Assembly: GCA_013397845.1 (NCBI GenBank) | Contig: VZTG01006291.1 | Coordinates: 278,101-342,100 of the forward strand | Reading direction: 5' to 3' | DNA length: 64,000 nt | From: Melanocharis versteri | Lineage: Eukaryota > Chordata > Aves > Passeriformes > Melanocharitidae | In this document: positions 1 through 10,330 of the stretch, in pieces | Numbering within the stretch: the first letter of the stretch is position 1 | Layout: each line of letters starts with the position of its first letter | The notes under the pieces: model-generated | Database searches by the model: none | Told to the model about the DNA's origin: nothing | Seen by the model: only the letters and a program-made list of their open reading frames with translations | Program-made: the position numbers and the translations under genes

Positions 1-785
1 TCAAGTCCTTGGTTTTGAGATGGGGACAGCAAGAATGTAATTTCTGGCCAATAAGTCTTGTTCCCAGTGCTGCCTTATTCCCTTCTCTTCCAAGCTCTTA
101 ACTATGTCAATGTAGTAGACTGCCTGGGAGAGAGAGATAATTCTTCTAATTTCTTGGGGGAGTATTCTTATAAAAGACCAAAATCTTAGTGACTACATCT
201 GTAGGCATTTAACAGTGTTTATTCCTCACTGCCCAGCTATTGTCATACAATTTGTGTATCAAATAGAAATAACAAATCTTTAATATATCTGCCTGTTTTC
301 TGGCAGTGATTTTTTTTTCCCTCCTTTCCAATTCAGTTTGGATTGTTTGCATCTCCAAGGGTCATTTTGTCTTGCTTGAGTTCTGCTTAGTTCTTCTTAT
401 GAGTCCTCCCCAGTGTCTGGCTCCAAGTTCATCCAAGCGTTTTTCGGTTTCCTTGCCAGCAGCTTAGTTCTAGGCTCCATGAGATGCAGCTCCATTCTGT
501 TCTGCTGTGCCAGCTTCCATCTTCCTGGAGGAATTCACTGTGTGCTCATTTGTGTACCAACACCACAGTTTCCTCTGCTTTGCTTGTTATGTAAAAAAAA
601 GGATCCTTTTGGAAAAAGCTAATGGATCCAGCCTCTATGCAGGCTTCCTACCCAGCTGCTGCTGTTCAGGGAGCCTTTTGTCAGTGGCATTAGCAGGCAA
701 GGTGGCCTTCCCAGAAACACTTGGCAGTTTCATTCCCCAGTGTTGGGGAAGAGTCCTCCAGGTACCAGTCACCACTTCACCACTT

Positions 786-827
786 GCTTGTTTTGTTTTG
801 TTTTGTTTTGTTTTGTTTTGTTTTTGT
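786..827 (+). repeat. (TTTTG)n microsatellite
   Basis: Seven to eight consecutive TTTTG units are seen directly in the intron. Confidence 0.95.
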
Positions 828-898
828 GAAGAGGTGAATCACATTGTTTATTCCCTGGATGCCAAGCCTTTTCTAGCAGGTTTCAAGCCTCTATTAAG

Positions 899-945
899 CA
901 TAGAATCATAGCATAATTTGGGTTGGAAGTGACCTGAAGCATGTA
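899..945 (-). mobile_element. CR1 LINE 3' tail, short fragment
   Basis: It begins with the inverted terminal octamer CATAGAATCATAG and continues into the TTGGGTTGGAAGTGACC block of the CR1 3' end, in antisense orientation. Similarity fades after about 50 bases. Confidence 0.75.
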
Positions 946-1830
946 TTCTCTTTGCTGATCAGGTCCATCCCTGTCTGGACCAGTGTAGGGTAGAGCAGAA
1001 AACACATGGATTCCAGAAACGAGAGCATAAAACTTGAAACTGGGAAGCAGTATCCGTAACTGTGCAGTGAGGCCAGGGATAAAACACTGGAATGGGGGCT
1101 CAATGCCTTGGCTATACAGTGATCTGGCCGCATGTCTGCAGGGAGGTTAATAGTTTAAGCCTTTTGTGTATTAATTTTCCATTTTTAAGACCAGGGTGAT
1201 TAAAAAACACTGAATTATTTGCTTTTTCTTTTGTGTACTTACCTTAAAGTTCAGCTTTCTGCACTAGATAAGTACTAGGACAATTAAATGCAGATATAGT
1301 ACTGTCTGGTTGTGGTGCTGGCAGAACATGGACTGTAACCCAGTTTTGGATCCAGCAACAAAAAGACCGTGTTTGCAAATCAGTGCCTGAGTGGACATGT
1401 TCATAGCCTCTGAGCAGAACTGTGTTCCTAGAAAATTATACGGCATTTTTGAGTTGCAGTCCATTCAAACGTATCAACAAAATTGGTGGTTGCAATGTCA
1501 AGAGTTTTCTGATTCCAGAAGTTGAGCAATTGCAAAACATGGATGAGACTGGTGCAGCTGGGACCTGACTGCTGGTCACTGTTTTCTGCCAGGCTCTGGT
1601 GAGAGCTGCTGAGCTCTGTAATCATGACACCCAAGCTTTAGTTATTTCTGCTTTGGCTGCTAAAGCTTTTCCTAAGCATGTCCACGTCATTTCTAGGCTG
1701 TTGGTTCTCATGAGCCTTGTTAAAGAAATAGGAGTGAATGGGGCTGGTGGTCTTCAAACATTTTTCTTTTCTTTTTTTCTATTTTTCTTTTCTTTCCCAT
1801 TTTTCCCTTGGGCATCTAACACATCTGTGT

Positions 1831-2005
1831 CATAGAATGGTTTGGGTTGGAAGGGACCTTAAAGCTCATCCAGTCCCACCCCCTGCCATGGGCAGGGATA
1901 CTTTCCACTTGACTATGTTGCTCCAAGCCCTGTCCAACCTGGCCTGGAACACTTCCAGGGATGGGGCAAGCACAGCTTCTCTGTTCCAGTGCCTCACTCA
2001 ACATC
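1831..2005 (-). mobile_element. CR1 LINE 3' end
   Basis: This is an antisense CR1 tail: CATAGAATGGTTTGGGTTGG, then the CTGCCATGGGCAGGG and AACACTTCCAGGGATGGGG blocks typical of avian CR1. It lies in the intron before the first visible ADARB1 exon and is opposite in orientation to the copies at 6497 and 7118. Confidence 0.93.
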
Positions 2006-2914
2006 TGAATGGCACTGGTGGGTGTGACAGTACCTGTGTCTGTGGCGTGTGAAGCTGTAGGCCAGGTGTGCACACCTAGAACATCTCAGATACTGGTGGT
2101 TGTCAACACATGGTTGCCTTGGCTTCAGTTTCTTTTCAGGTGAAAATTCAAGAATTTGGTCTTGACTCATCTTTTCTAGCAGTTACAGTTTCAGCTGCCT
2201 TGAAAACAGCAGGTGAGATTAGCTGCAGTGCTGAACTGGATTGTCTGTCAACAGGAGCAGGGCTGATATTTCGAAGTTTTCCTTCATTTTAGAAGTCAGT
2301 CCCACTTAAAGTGACTGTTAAAGTTTTCCTGAAAGACAGAAATCTTTCCTATTTTTGAGATAACTTATTTAGCGTTATACACTGATACTTTCTATTCCTA
2401 ACTTTGTATAGGTCTTGTAAAAATAGGATATAGGAAGCATTAAACTAGCATTGAAAACAAAGTTGCCCTTATTTATATAACAGTTAGATAAGGAATTAGA
2501 TTGTTATAAAAGGTTCGTTTGAGGGGCATGGATTTTTACTTCAATATTCTTGTCAGGTTCAATGTTGAGGATACTGAAATGATGTGTTTTGAGGTTTGAG
2601 CATGAGAGTATAGACTTATCTGTCTATCCAGTTGTTCTCCCAAGCCTCAAATGTTCATCAGGATCATGGGCATTAGGTACTTCGATGCTTGGCTTAGGGC
2701 TATCTGACCTTGTTTTAGTCGACATGGAGCACTCATACCTCTGCTTCGACTTGCAAGTGATGCCTCAATGTCAGTTTTTTAAAGTGAACAATAAAAACTC
2801 ACTTCATTTGCTTTGTCCAATCATTTAAAAGTGTAAATCTTTATAACTTAATGCTCCTGTAATTTTTAATTTTTTTTTTTATTTTTTAATGTGCATTTCT
2901 GTGTGGTCCTACAG

Positions 2915-3029
2915 GTTTTAGCTGATGCTGTTGCACGCCTGGTTGTAGATAAATTCAGTGATCTGACAGAAAATTTCACATCTCCACATGCACGTCGAAA
3001 AGTCCTTGCTGGAATTGTCATGACAACAG
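2915..3029 (+). CDS. ADARB1: ADARB1 coding exon (start of deaminase domain)
   Basis: This 115-base exon has a CCTACAG acceptor and a CAG|GTAAAT donor. It starts on a codon boundary and ends after the first base of a codon. It encodes the beginning of the adenosine deaminase domain, including the block SPHARRKVLAG that is near-invariant in ADAR2. The last Gly codon is completed by the next exon. The exon corresponds to about human residues 322-360. No frame break is seen. Confidence 0.95.
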
Positions 3030-4853
3030 GTAAATTTTTTTAAAAAGTAGTATTTCGAATGCTTAAATATGAGAGCTCTGTTTGCATCTAGTAAACTAAC
3101 TTTTTTCAGTCAACCAGTATTGAAATATATTTTTACTGTTTAATCCTGAAGGTAGACTAAATATAGTAATTAAATCTCAGGTACTTACAGGAAAATTAGA
3201 CCTGCAAATACTTCTGTTTCCACCGAGTTTCTGTCCTCTGCCTGAGACATCTGAATAGCTCACAAAATGTAGGTTTTAAAGTTAATCATGAAACTTCAGG
3301 AAAATAAATAAAATCTGCCATTGGCCATGCAGATGGTATTCCTAGTTTGGGCATGTTATGTAAGAATTACGCTTCTTTCCAAGGTTTTAAGATTTTGCAC
3401 TTTGTTATTTGTGCTATATTTTATTCTTAGTGCTCTGTGTCAGTCATTGTAGTAAAAATATCTGAAGAAAACAGTTTATGTTTTGGCAGATAGCAGTGGT
3501 GTGCACGTGTCAGCAGTGGTGTCATGGTTCTCTGGGCGCTGACGTGAGATTTCTGCTTGTCCAAATTACCCCAAACAGGGATGTTCTGCCCTAAGCTAAT
3601 CTATGACAACACTGATACTGAGTTTTCTTCATATTAAGGTCTATCATGGTCTTCAATCCATGTGAACCCTTGGTGGAATGTTCATTTTAGGCTGTCCCAG
3701 CTGTGTACCCTCCTGGTCTCTTGCCCTCCCACTCACACAGGCCCTTGGCAGGTTTGGGAAGCCTTGATGCTCCTCAAGCACTGCTGGGCAACAGCCAGAC
3801 CTCCATCTGGTAATAACACTGTTTTAGCCCCAAATCCATGAGGAGCATGCTGTAGTTTTGTTTATTTTATTTTGTGATGTTTAACAGGTTTTTATGCTGT
3901 TTACAGCCCTGTATGTGCAATTTCCAGAAGAGTCATGTGCCAAAGCATTAAGACTTAACTAACATGTGAATACCTTTTGATTAAATGAAGAAATAGCTTT
4001 GTACGGAATTAGAAAATATCTTGCCATGAATACATGTGTGGGGAATGCCTGGAATTGGATGACCCCATTGCATAGCCTTGTGTTGCAGCTTGGTGCTTCT
4101 CCTCTAGCCTTGTGGGCAGGAGGGCCCAGCGGGGCTCAGGTTCATTTTAACTTGTTGGGCTTTTTCTACCCCTGAGTGTTTTGCTAAGTGGCATTTTGAC
4201 CTGTCTTTCTTAGTCCTTCATTCAGCTGGGTTTCTTGAGTGATGAAGGCAGTTCTCTGTGTAGAAAACACCCACCCGATATACTTCTTAAATTCTATTGC
4301 ATGGGATGGTTTAATACCAAGAACTACACATTATATTGGTAATCTTTACCGTGATTTAAGCATTTACATTCCTTTTTTCCCTAGTCTTACCTTTTCTGTT
4401 GTTGGCTCAATACCCTTCCATAACATGTTGCTGCTTTAATAAACCAATGCATTTCAGATTTCTAAAGTAGCTGTGAATATCTGCATAAGTGGCCAGAAGG
4501 TACCTGCTGAAAGTTGCTGGCTGCCTGAACCTCAGGAAAAGAAGCACTTTGGATCTCTGGCTTTAATAATTCTTCTTGAAGCAGCACTTTTTACCTGCAG
4601 GTTTTCAGTTTTTAACTTGTGCGAACTCCAACGTGAAGACAGTAGTTCTCATAAGAACCAAAGACAGTGCTGGTGCAGGGAAGTATGGCTGAGTGAACCT
4701 TTTGTTTTAAATAAATTATCAGAAGAAAAAACCATTTTTTTAAGAGAAGCAAACAACCAAAAAAAAGAGCCTTGTTCAGGTTCTGCAGGAAGATCACTCA
4801 GTGCATTGTTTGTGATGTTAATTGCATCTCCTTCCTGAAATTTTGTTTGGCAG
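3030..4853 (+). other. ADARB1 intron, 1824 bases
   Basis: Flanked by GTAAAT and TTTGGCAG. It holds an LTR fragment at about 3521-3862. The rest is AT-rich unique sequence; an open frame of 121 codons at 4473-4838 shows no recognisable domain and is taken as chance. Confidence 0.9.
3521..3862 (+). mobile_element. Avian endogenous retrovirus LTR fragment
   Basis: It starts with TGTCATGGTT, a common start of avian ERV LTRs. The last 170 bases match the 3' part of the LTR type also seen at about 30870-31062; the shared blocks are CTG(C/G)(T/G)C(A/G)GCAACAG and AACACTGTTTT followed by CAAATC. The 5' half is poorly conserved, so the left boundary is uncertain. No viral coding region adjoins it, which suggests a degraded solo LTR. 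Confidence 0.5.
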
Positions 4854-5022
4854 GTACAGATGTGAAAGATGCCCTGGTAATAAGTGTTTCTACAGGAACA
4901 AAATGCATCAATGGTGAATACATGAGTGATCGTGGTCTTGCATTAAATGATTGCCATGCAGAAATTATAGCTCGACGGTGTCTGCTGAAATTTCTGTACA
5001 CACAACTTGAGCTTTACCTAAG
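4854..5022 (+). CDS. ADARB1: ADARB1 coding exon with the HAE catalytic motif
   Basis: This 169-base exon has a TTTGGCAG acceptor and an AAG|GTAAGC donor. It encodes the core NDCHAEIIARR. The His codon at 4955-4957 corresponds to human His394, a zinc ligand. The Glu codon at 4961-4963 corresponds to Glu396, the proton shuttle of hydrolytic deamination. The RR pair after HAEII matches the residues that contact inositol hexakisphosphate in human ADAR2. The exon starts after one codon base and ends after two; the split Ser is completed in the next exon. Confidence 0.97.
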
Positions 5023-5531
5023 GTAAGCTGGAGGGAATAAGATGATGAGCTGATCCCACAGAGCTGAAAAGATGTCTGTGGAAAACATGTGTCTTCATTA
5101 TTCCAGTGTGAAACACTGGTCCTATTGCATTAGGATGTTGAATTTAGAACTTGTGCCCTTTGCCCTCAAGTTTGAGTTGAATGAAACATTTATTCAGTGA
5201 AGTGCCAATCATGAGAGGGGAGGACAGGGAAAATAATTGGCAATCATTTTGTAAACTGTAAACATATAAATCAAAATAATGTAAAGTGGGCTAAAAGTTG
5301 CTTATGTTTCATTTAAGTGCCTGAAAGCCTCTTGACATCTGAGGTTGCCACAGGCTCTTTGTTTCCTGTCTCGATGGTCCTTTAATTTTGTTAATTGTCA
5401 GAACTGTTAGATTTATATTATAGAATTTTCAGCCATCCTGTGCTTGTTTTTAATGCCTGTTAAGTCTGCCCAGCTTATGCCTATTTCCATGTTAGTGTCA
5501 GTTTTGACTCTAGCTTTCTTCTCTGTTTCAG
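5023..5531 (+). other. ADARB1 intron, 509 bases
   Basis: Flanked by GTAAGC and CTGTTTCAG. No repeat or other feature was recognised in it. Confidence 0.9.
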
Positions 5532-5680
5532 CAATAAAGAAGATCAGCAAAAATCCATTTTCATCAGATCGGAGCAAGGCGGGTTTAAACTGAAGGAGAA
5601 TGTGCAGTTCCATCTCTATATCAGCACATCTCCTTGTGGTGATGCTCGGATTTTCTCACCCCATGAAGCAGCACAGGAGG
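5532..5680 (+). CDS. ADARB1: ADARB1 coding exon with the PCG zinc-ligand motif
   Basis: This 149-base exon has a GTTTCAG acceptor and a G|GTATGA donor. It encodes FHLYISTSPCGDARIFSPHE; the Cys codon at 5635-5637 corresponds to human Cys451, the second zinc ligand. The last residues (HEAAQE, continuing DQG in the next exon) differ from the mammalian HEPILEEPA loop as I recall it but keep the same length. In primates an Alu-derived cassette exon enters this part of the domain; nothing comparable is visible in the following 609-base intron. Confidence 0.96.
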
Positions 5681-6289
5681 GTATGACAGCAGTCCTCTTC
5701 CACCCAAGGGAGCTTAAATTATTCTTGGGGCATCTACAAGCAGCACGGTTAAAATTTAGGTGTCTTCTTTCCTTTTAGCATAGAGTTGTGTTAGACAAAG
5801 ATCTCTTCCAAAAAAATCTGAGCTGTTCTTCCTCTGTGGTGGAAGTTCAGTATAGAGTGATGAGCCCTGTGGTCTTGAAGAGGCTGATGCTAACTGAGAT
5901 AAGCCAGTGAGTCAGCAAGTATTCCTACAGAACTAACCATCCCCTTTCCCTGTTTCCATCCTTTAACAGCAGTTCTCTGCCAGCCCCTTCCACAGTCTGC
6001 CCATTAACTTCATTTTAACTCTGTAACACGCAGAACAGAGCTCAAGACCTGCCTGCTTCCTACTGCTCCTTTGATGAAAGCTTTGTTTAACTGCAAGTGT
6101 GTTTTGGAAGGCAGTATTTGTGAGAGGTGTCTGATGCTGTAGCTAAATTGCCAAAAGCACTAAGGAGCTCTGATGCAAGTCAGCAGTAACTGCAGGCAGA
6201 TACCTCAAATCAGTCTTTCTTACTGTGATTCTAATGTAAAACCCTTTGAGAATGTTCCTCAGCTGACTCTCAGTGTTTTTGTCCTTCAG
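5681..6289 (+). other. ADARB1 intron, 609 bases
   Basis: Flanked by GTATGA and GTCCTTCAG. No repeat was recognised. An open frame at 6173-6430 runs through the next exon in the wrong frame and is a shadow. Confidence 0.9.
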
Positions 6290-6458
6290 ACCAAGGGGAC
6301 AGACATCCAAACCGCAAAGCCAGAGGACAGCTACGGACAAAAATCGAGTCTGGGGAAGGGACCATCCCTGTGCGCTCCACTACCACTATCCAGACGTGGG
6401 ATGGTGTACTGCAAGGAGAGAGGCTGCTGACCATGTCCTGCAGTGACAAGATAGCAAG
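6290..6458 (+). CDS. ADARB1: ADARB1 coding exon with base-flipping Glu and third zinc ligand
   Basis: This 169-base exon has a TCCTTCAG acceptor and an AAG|GTGAGA donor. It encodes RTKIESGEGTIPVR, whose middle Glu corresponds to human Glu488, the residue that flips the edited adenosine out of the duplex. SCSDKIAR follows; its Cys codon at 6439-6441 corresponds to zinc ligand Cys516, and its Lys and Arg match inositol hexakisphosphate contacts. The spacing to the PCG motif equals the human spacing, with no indel. A CR1 copy begins only about 40 bases after the donor. Confidence 0.97.
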
Positions 6459-6496
6459 GTGAGATGCTGAATGATTGGTTTTGTTGCTATTGATGT

Positions 6497-6762
6497 TATT
6501 GCTGAAGGAGGGCATAGGACAAGGGGGAATGGCTTTAAGCTGAAGCAGGGCTGGGTTAGATGGGATATTGGAAAGAAATTCTTCCCTGTGAGGCTGGTGT
6601 GGCCCTGGCACAGGTTGCCCAGAGAAGCTGGAAGTGTTCAAGGCCAAGGCTGGATGAGGCTTGGAGCAACCTGGGATAGTGGAAGGTGTCCCTGCCCATG
6701 GCAGAGGGGAGGAATAAGATAGTCTTCAAGGTCCTTCCAACCCAAAACCATTCTGTGATTCC
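6497..6762 (+). mobile_element. CR1 LINE 3' end
   Basis: Sense CR1: GACAAGGGGGAATGGCTTTA, then GGATATTGGAAAGAAATTCT, CTTGGAGCAACCTGG and CTGCCCATGGCAG, ending in ATTCTGTGATTC. It starts about 40 bases inside the intron and can pair with the antisense copy at 1831-2005. Confidence 0.93.
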
Positions 6763-7117
6763 TACAAGAAAGGAGGGGTGGATGGTACCCACAATGAATG
6801 TGCAGGGAATTGATGGGCTTATATCACTGCTTAGACATAGTGTGAGGGTGGCCGTCACCCCTATGATAAAGCTCTGATTCTTCACCTGCAATTGGTGTCA
6901 GACCTTTTGCTAGCTTCAGAGGCAAGGTGGAGTCATCCTGTATCGTTCCAGCCACATCAATGTGTTTTGTGTTTCTATCACTGGGGAATAGCAGAGGAAT
7001 GTTTTAGATTTTTTTTCCTCTAAAGTAGTACAGCATTAGGAAAACAGTACAATAAATCTATTACATTACTTATATTTGGATAACTTCCCCTGGTGATATA
7101 CATCCTTGCCCCTTTGT

Positions 7118-7246
7118 TGGAAATGTTCAAAGTCAGATTGGATGGGGCTTGGAGCAACCTGGTCTAGTGAAAGCGTCCCTGCCTGTGGCAGGAGGTTGGA
7201 ATGGGACAAGCTTTAAAGTCCCTTCCAACCCAAACCATTCCATGGT
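7118..7246 (+). mobile_element. CR1 LINE 3' tail
   Basis: This is a short sense CR1 tail with GATGGGGCTTGGAGCAACCT and CCTTCCAACCCAAACCATTC. It has the same orientation as the copy about 350 bases upstream. Confidence 0.92.
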
Positions 7247-9359
7247 ATCAAAGATACCTACATTTTCCATGCATAGTTCAGATTTTTATTATTTTATATG
7301 GTAAGAAGTGTCCCTGTTTAAAAAATCGTAATTGATGGGCACTTCTAGTTCTTTACTCTAGAATTTTAATTATAGTTTAAATATTTTATTGTAATTAAAT
7401 ATTTTGTTTCCAGAACAGTATTTTAATTTATATTTCATCCAATTCCTTCTTTGTTGTCCTTTTTGACAAAGATTGAAAGATTTTTGTTGTTTGTTTTCAA
7501 AATCGCAAATGGACAAAAACAAATTTAGCAGTAGTATCGCTTAACAAGCATTAGAGGTATGGGAGAATTGCAACATCTTAATTTTTTTAAATGAGTCTGC
7601 ATGTTTGCAGCCTTTGTGCTCTTGCAAAGTAGATAAGAAATGTCAAGTTTTTTGGCTAATGATACTTTAGTTATTTTTAATTATATGTATGTTACATATG
7701 TTTTAATTAAAACATCTCTGCTGTTTTCTCAAGTCACTGTTAGCCTGATTCAAAGTTTATTAAGGATATTAAGTTGGAACTATTCTTGTGAACTGCATAT
7801 GCTAAATGAAAAATAGAGAAGGAAAGTTATATAATAGCTTTGTTCCTTTAGTCTTCCCTCAAGTAATCAGCGTTTCTACTGAAGGAAAACATTTTATTTT
7901 AGTTTCAGTACCCCAACATAAATGAATAGGGCGTTTCAGAGGCTAGGACAGGCAGCTGAGGAATGGTAATTCTACAAAAATGACATTTCAGTTTATTTTA
8001 TAATATTTTCAGTAAAATTCACCAAATAAATTCCCCAGTTTCATGCCAGGGGCTTCTCCCAACCACCTGACTTGGGATTCATGCCACATTCTTTTATCAC
8101 ATTGTCATTGCAAATATGTATTAAAAAAGCCAGTTGTTGAGCTAGAACACATTTGACTCTTTTGTTGATTTTGTGTGATGCAGAACAGAATCCATCTCTC
8201 GCTTCCGTAGCTAGCTGTCACCTCTCCTTGGGGCTAATGGGAATAATTTTGTTTGTGCCAGTGAAGGAAGCATATAGAACCCCTTGACACAGAACAAAGA
8301 CTGTATGACGGGTAAGGAGGCCCAAATTTTCATCTTCTTTTTTTTTCCTTTTTTTTTTTGTTTACATTGCCCTGATGTGTTTTGTCCATTTACATTTGAA
8401 AGAATGCCTTGCTCTGTAGTGCCCAGCAATCAGTCCTCCAGTATGCCTCAGACCTTGGAATTTCCACTGAGCTTTCCCAAAGGTTCGCAGTCACACCCTG
8501 GGAAAGATATGGATAAATTTGGGGTGTGGGGTTGCACTTGTATCAAACCACTTATATCTGCCTCATCTTTGTGGATTATCTGTATAATCCAGTTTGCTGT
8601 TTCTAGTCTTTGAGTGCTTTGCTGCAGTGTGCTGCCCAGCACCCTTCCAGACCTGGTAGGAACATCCAGGAAAAGTTGTGAGAAATGTGGGAGGGCCACG
8701 AGTGTAATCCCACTTGGGCTGGAAGCATTAAAACAAGATTGTCCTCCTGGTGTGTTAGAGCTTGGTGGCTCTGCAGTAAGGTGTTAGGGTGGTTTCTGAC
8801 CAGAGTTAACATTAATATATATGCATTTGTTTCAAATGTATCCTGACCTGGTGCCATGGTATCATGATGTTGGTTTTTGTCATTCTCCTTTTGATGTGTT
8901 TTTCTGCCCATATTTTTGGTTTCAAATAATTACTTACCTTCTCATTAAACATTCCAGTTGATGGCTAATGTCCTGCTGAGAAGCGCAAAATTCCTTTTCA
9001 CACAGTTTCTCTGGAACTGAGAAAAACTTTCTAGGTTGAGTTGTTAAAAGGAAAGTCATTGGTGCTTTTCTACTTTTAAGATGAGAAAATACTTTTCTGA
9101 TAAACTTCTGTGTGAAAGAACATTACACCCATCCACTGGCCTTGTTTTGTGCTTATTCAGAGTGGGAAATACAAATGGACATTTGTAACTCAGTCTTCCT
9201 CCTTTTTTCCCCAAAAGAGAGCATTTCTCCTTACCAGTTTTGAACCCAGTGACAGTGGCTGATGTGAATTGCAGTGGCCACTTTGATGCTTGGTGGCTGT
9301 GTGGCACTTAAGTGAAATACCAGAGGGGAGGTGGTGAGAAATGACTGCTCAAGGTGTAC

Positions 9360-10330
9360 TGTTATGGAACCCCTTCAGCTAAGGCTCACATATGATATGA
9401 TCCAGTTTAAACCCAGAAGAGCAAAGAAAACTAAGTCTCTATGTATAAAACAGAAAGAACTTTGAAGGTTCAAAATATACCCAAAAAACGTGATTAAAAC
9501 CAGACAAGGTTAGATGTTGGTGCCAAAAAATTGATATATTTTGTTTAATAGTAAAAGAGGCAAAGAGAAAGAAAGAGAAAAGAAAGAAATAGAAAAAGAA
9601 GTGTGCATGGGAGGTGGAGGGACAGGGAGTGAGTGACAGGTTAGGTAGGAGCATATCACCCTTCGGGGGTCCCAACGACGTCTTGTTGCTCCCCTCCATC
9701 TGGTGTTGGTGGTGAGGGTCCCCTGCTGCTGCCGTGCTGCACCACGCCATGCCGAAAGTGTAGAATCCAGTGGATTAATATATGATTGGGCCAGGTGGGA
9801 ACGCCCACATGCCTCCCTTGCAGGTGGCCAGCTTGACACTGTCCCTTGCAAGCCTCTGGGTCTGTTGCATCACCTGCAGTGTGCCGGTGCAGGGTCTGGG
9901 GACCCCTCTGGGGGGGCCTTTGGGCCGTGCCTCACCCTCTGCTGTCCTTCACGTGGAGGCAGCTTCTCCTGGGGTGAAGGGGCCCCGCAGCTGAGCTGGC
10001 CTGCACAGCAGAGGGTTTAACTGCCTCTGCCCAGAGGCTTTTCACCGCACACCCACAGCCTCTCCTCCCCCATCCTTTGGTGTGAGGGTCTGCGGGAGCC
10101 TGGCAGCTGATAGCCCCGAGGCTGTGGTCTCCACCCCGAGGGTGCTAAGCTTGTGCTCTGGGAATGTATTCTTCTCCCCTAGCCCTGAGTTGTTACTTTA
10201 TCTTATCTTCATTAGCAAGCGGTGTAAGGCCTCAGTCAGGCCTATTCAGGGCGTAGTGGTCTTCTCTGCAGCTTTTGTAATAGTTTTGCTATAATAGGCA
10301 GAGGTCCTTCATGAAGATGTTTAAGTCATA
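9360..10330. mobile_element. Possible LTR retrotransposon remnant (purine tract plus GC-rich block)
   Basis: A TTGGTGCCAAAA sequence at about 9517 resembles a primer-binding-site start. It is followed by an almost pure purine tract at 9555-9600 and then a GC-rich block with no coding character up to about 10180, very unlike the AT-rich intron around it. The block resembles sequence I associate with songbird LTRs, but the ends are not defined and the orientation is unclear. ORFs in this segment are taken as chance products of GC content. Confidence 0.4.

Larger units (their letters stand above)
1..2914 (+). other. Intron of ADARB1 (3' part only)
   Basis: No exon is recognisable here. The stretch holds a (TTTTG)n microsatellite, two CR1 fragments and a T-rich tract at 1762-1806. 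It ends in a strong polypyrimidine run and a CCTACAG acceptor before the first visible exon. Short ORFs here have no coding character. Confidence 0.8.

Noticed and set aside
507..911. 134-codon plus frame
   Set aside because: It runs through the (TTTTG)n microsatellite, which yields an FVLFCFVLF repeat, into a CR1. It has no coding character.
6173..6430. 85-codon plus frame overlapping an ADARB1 exon
   Set aside because: It is the wrong reading frame of the true exon 6290-6458.
9439..10020. Overlapping 100-113-codon frames
   Set aside because: They fall in a purine tract and GC-rich block where few stops are expected. No domain was recognised.
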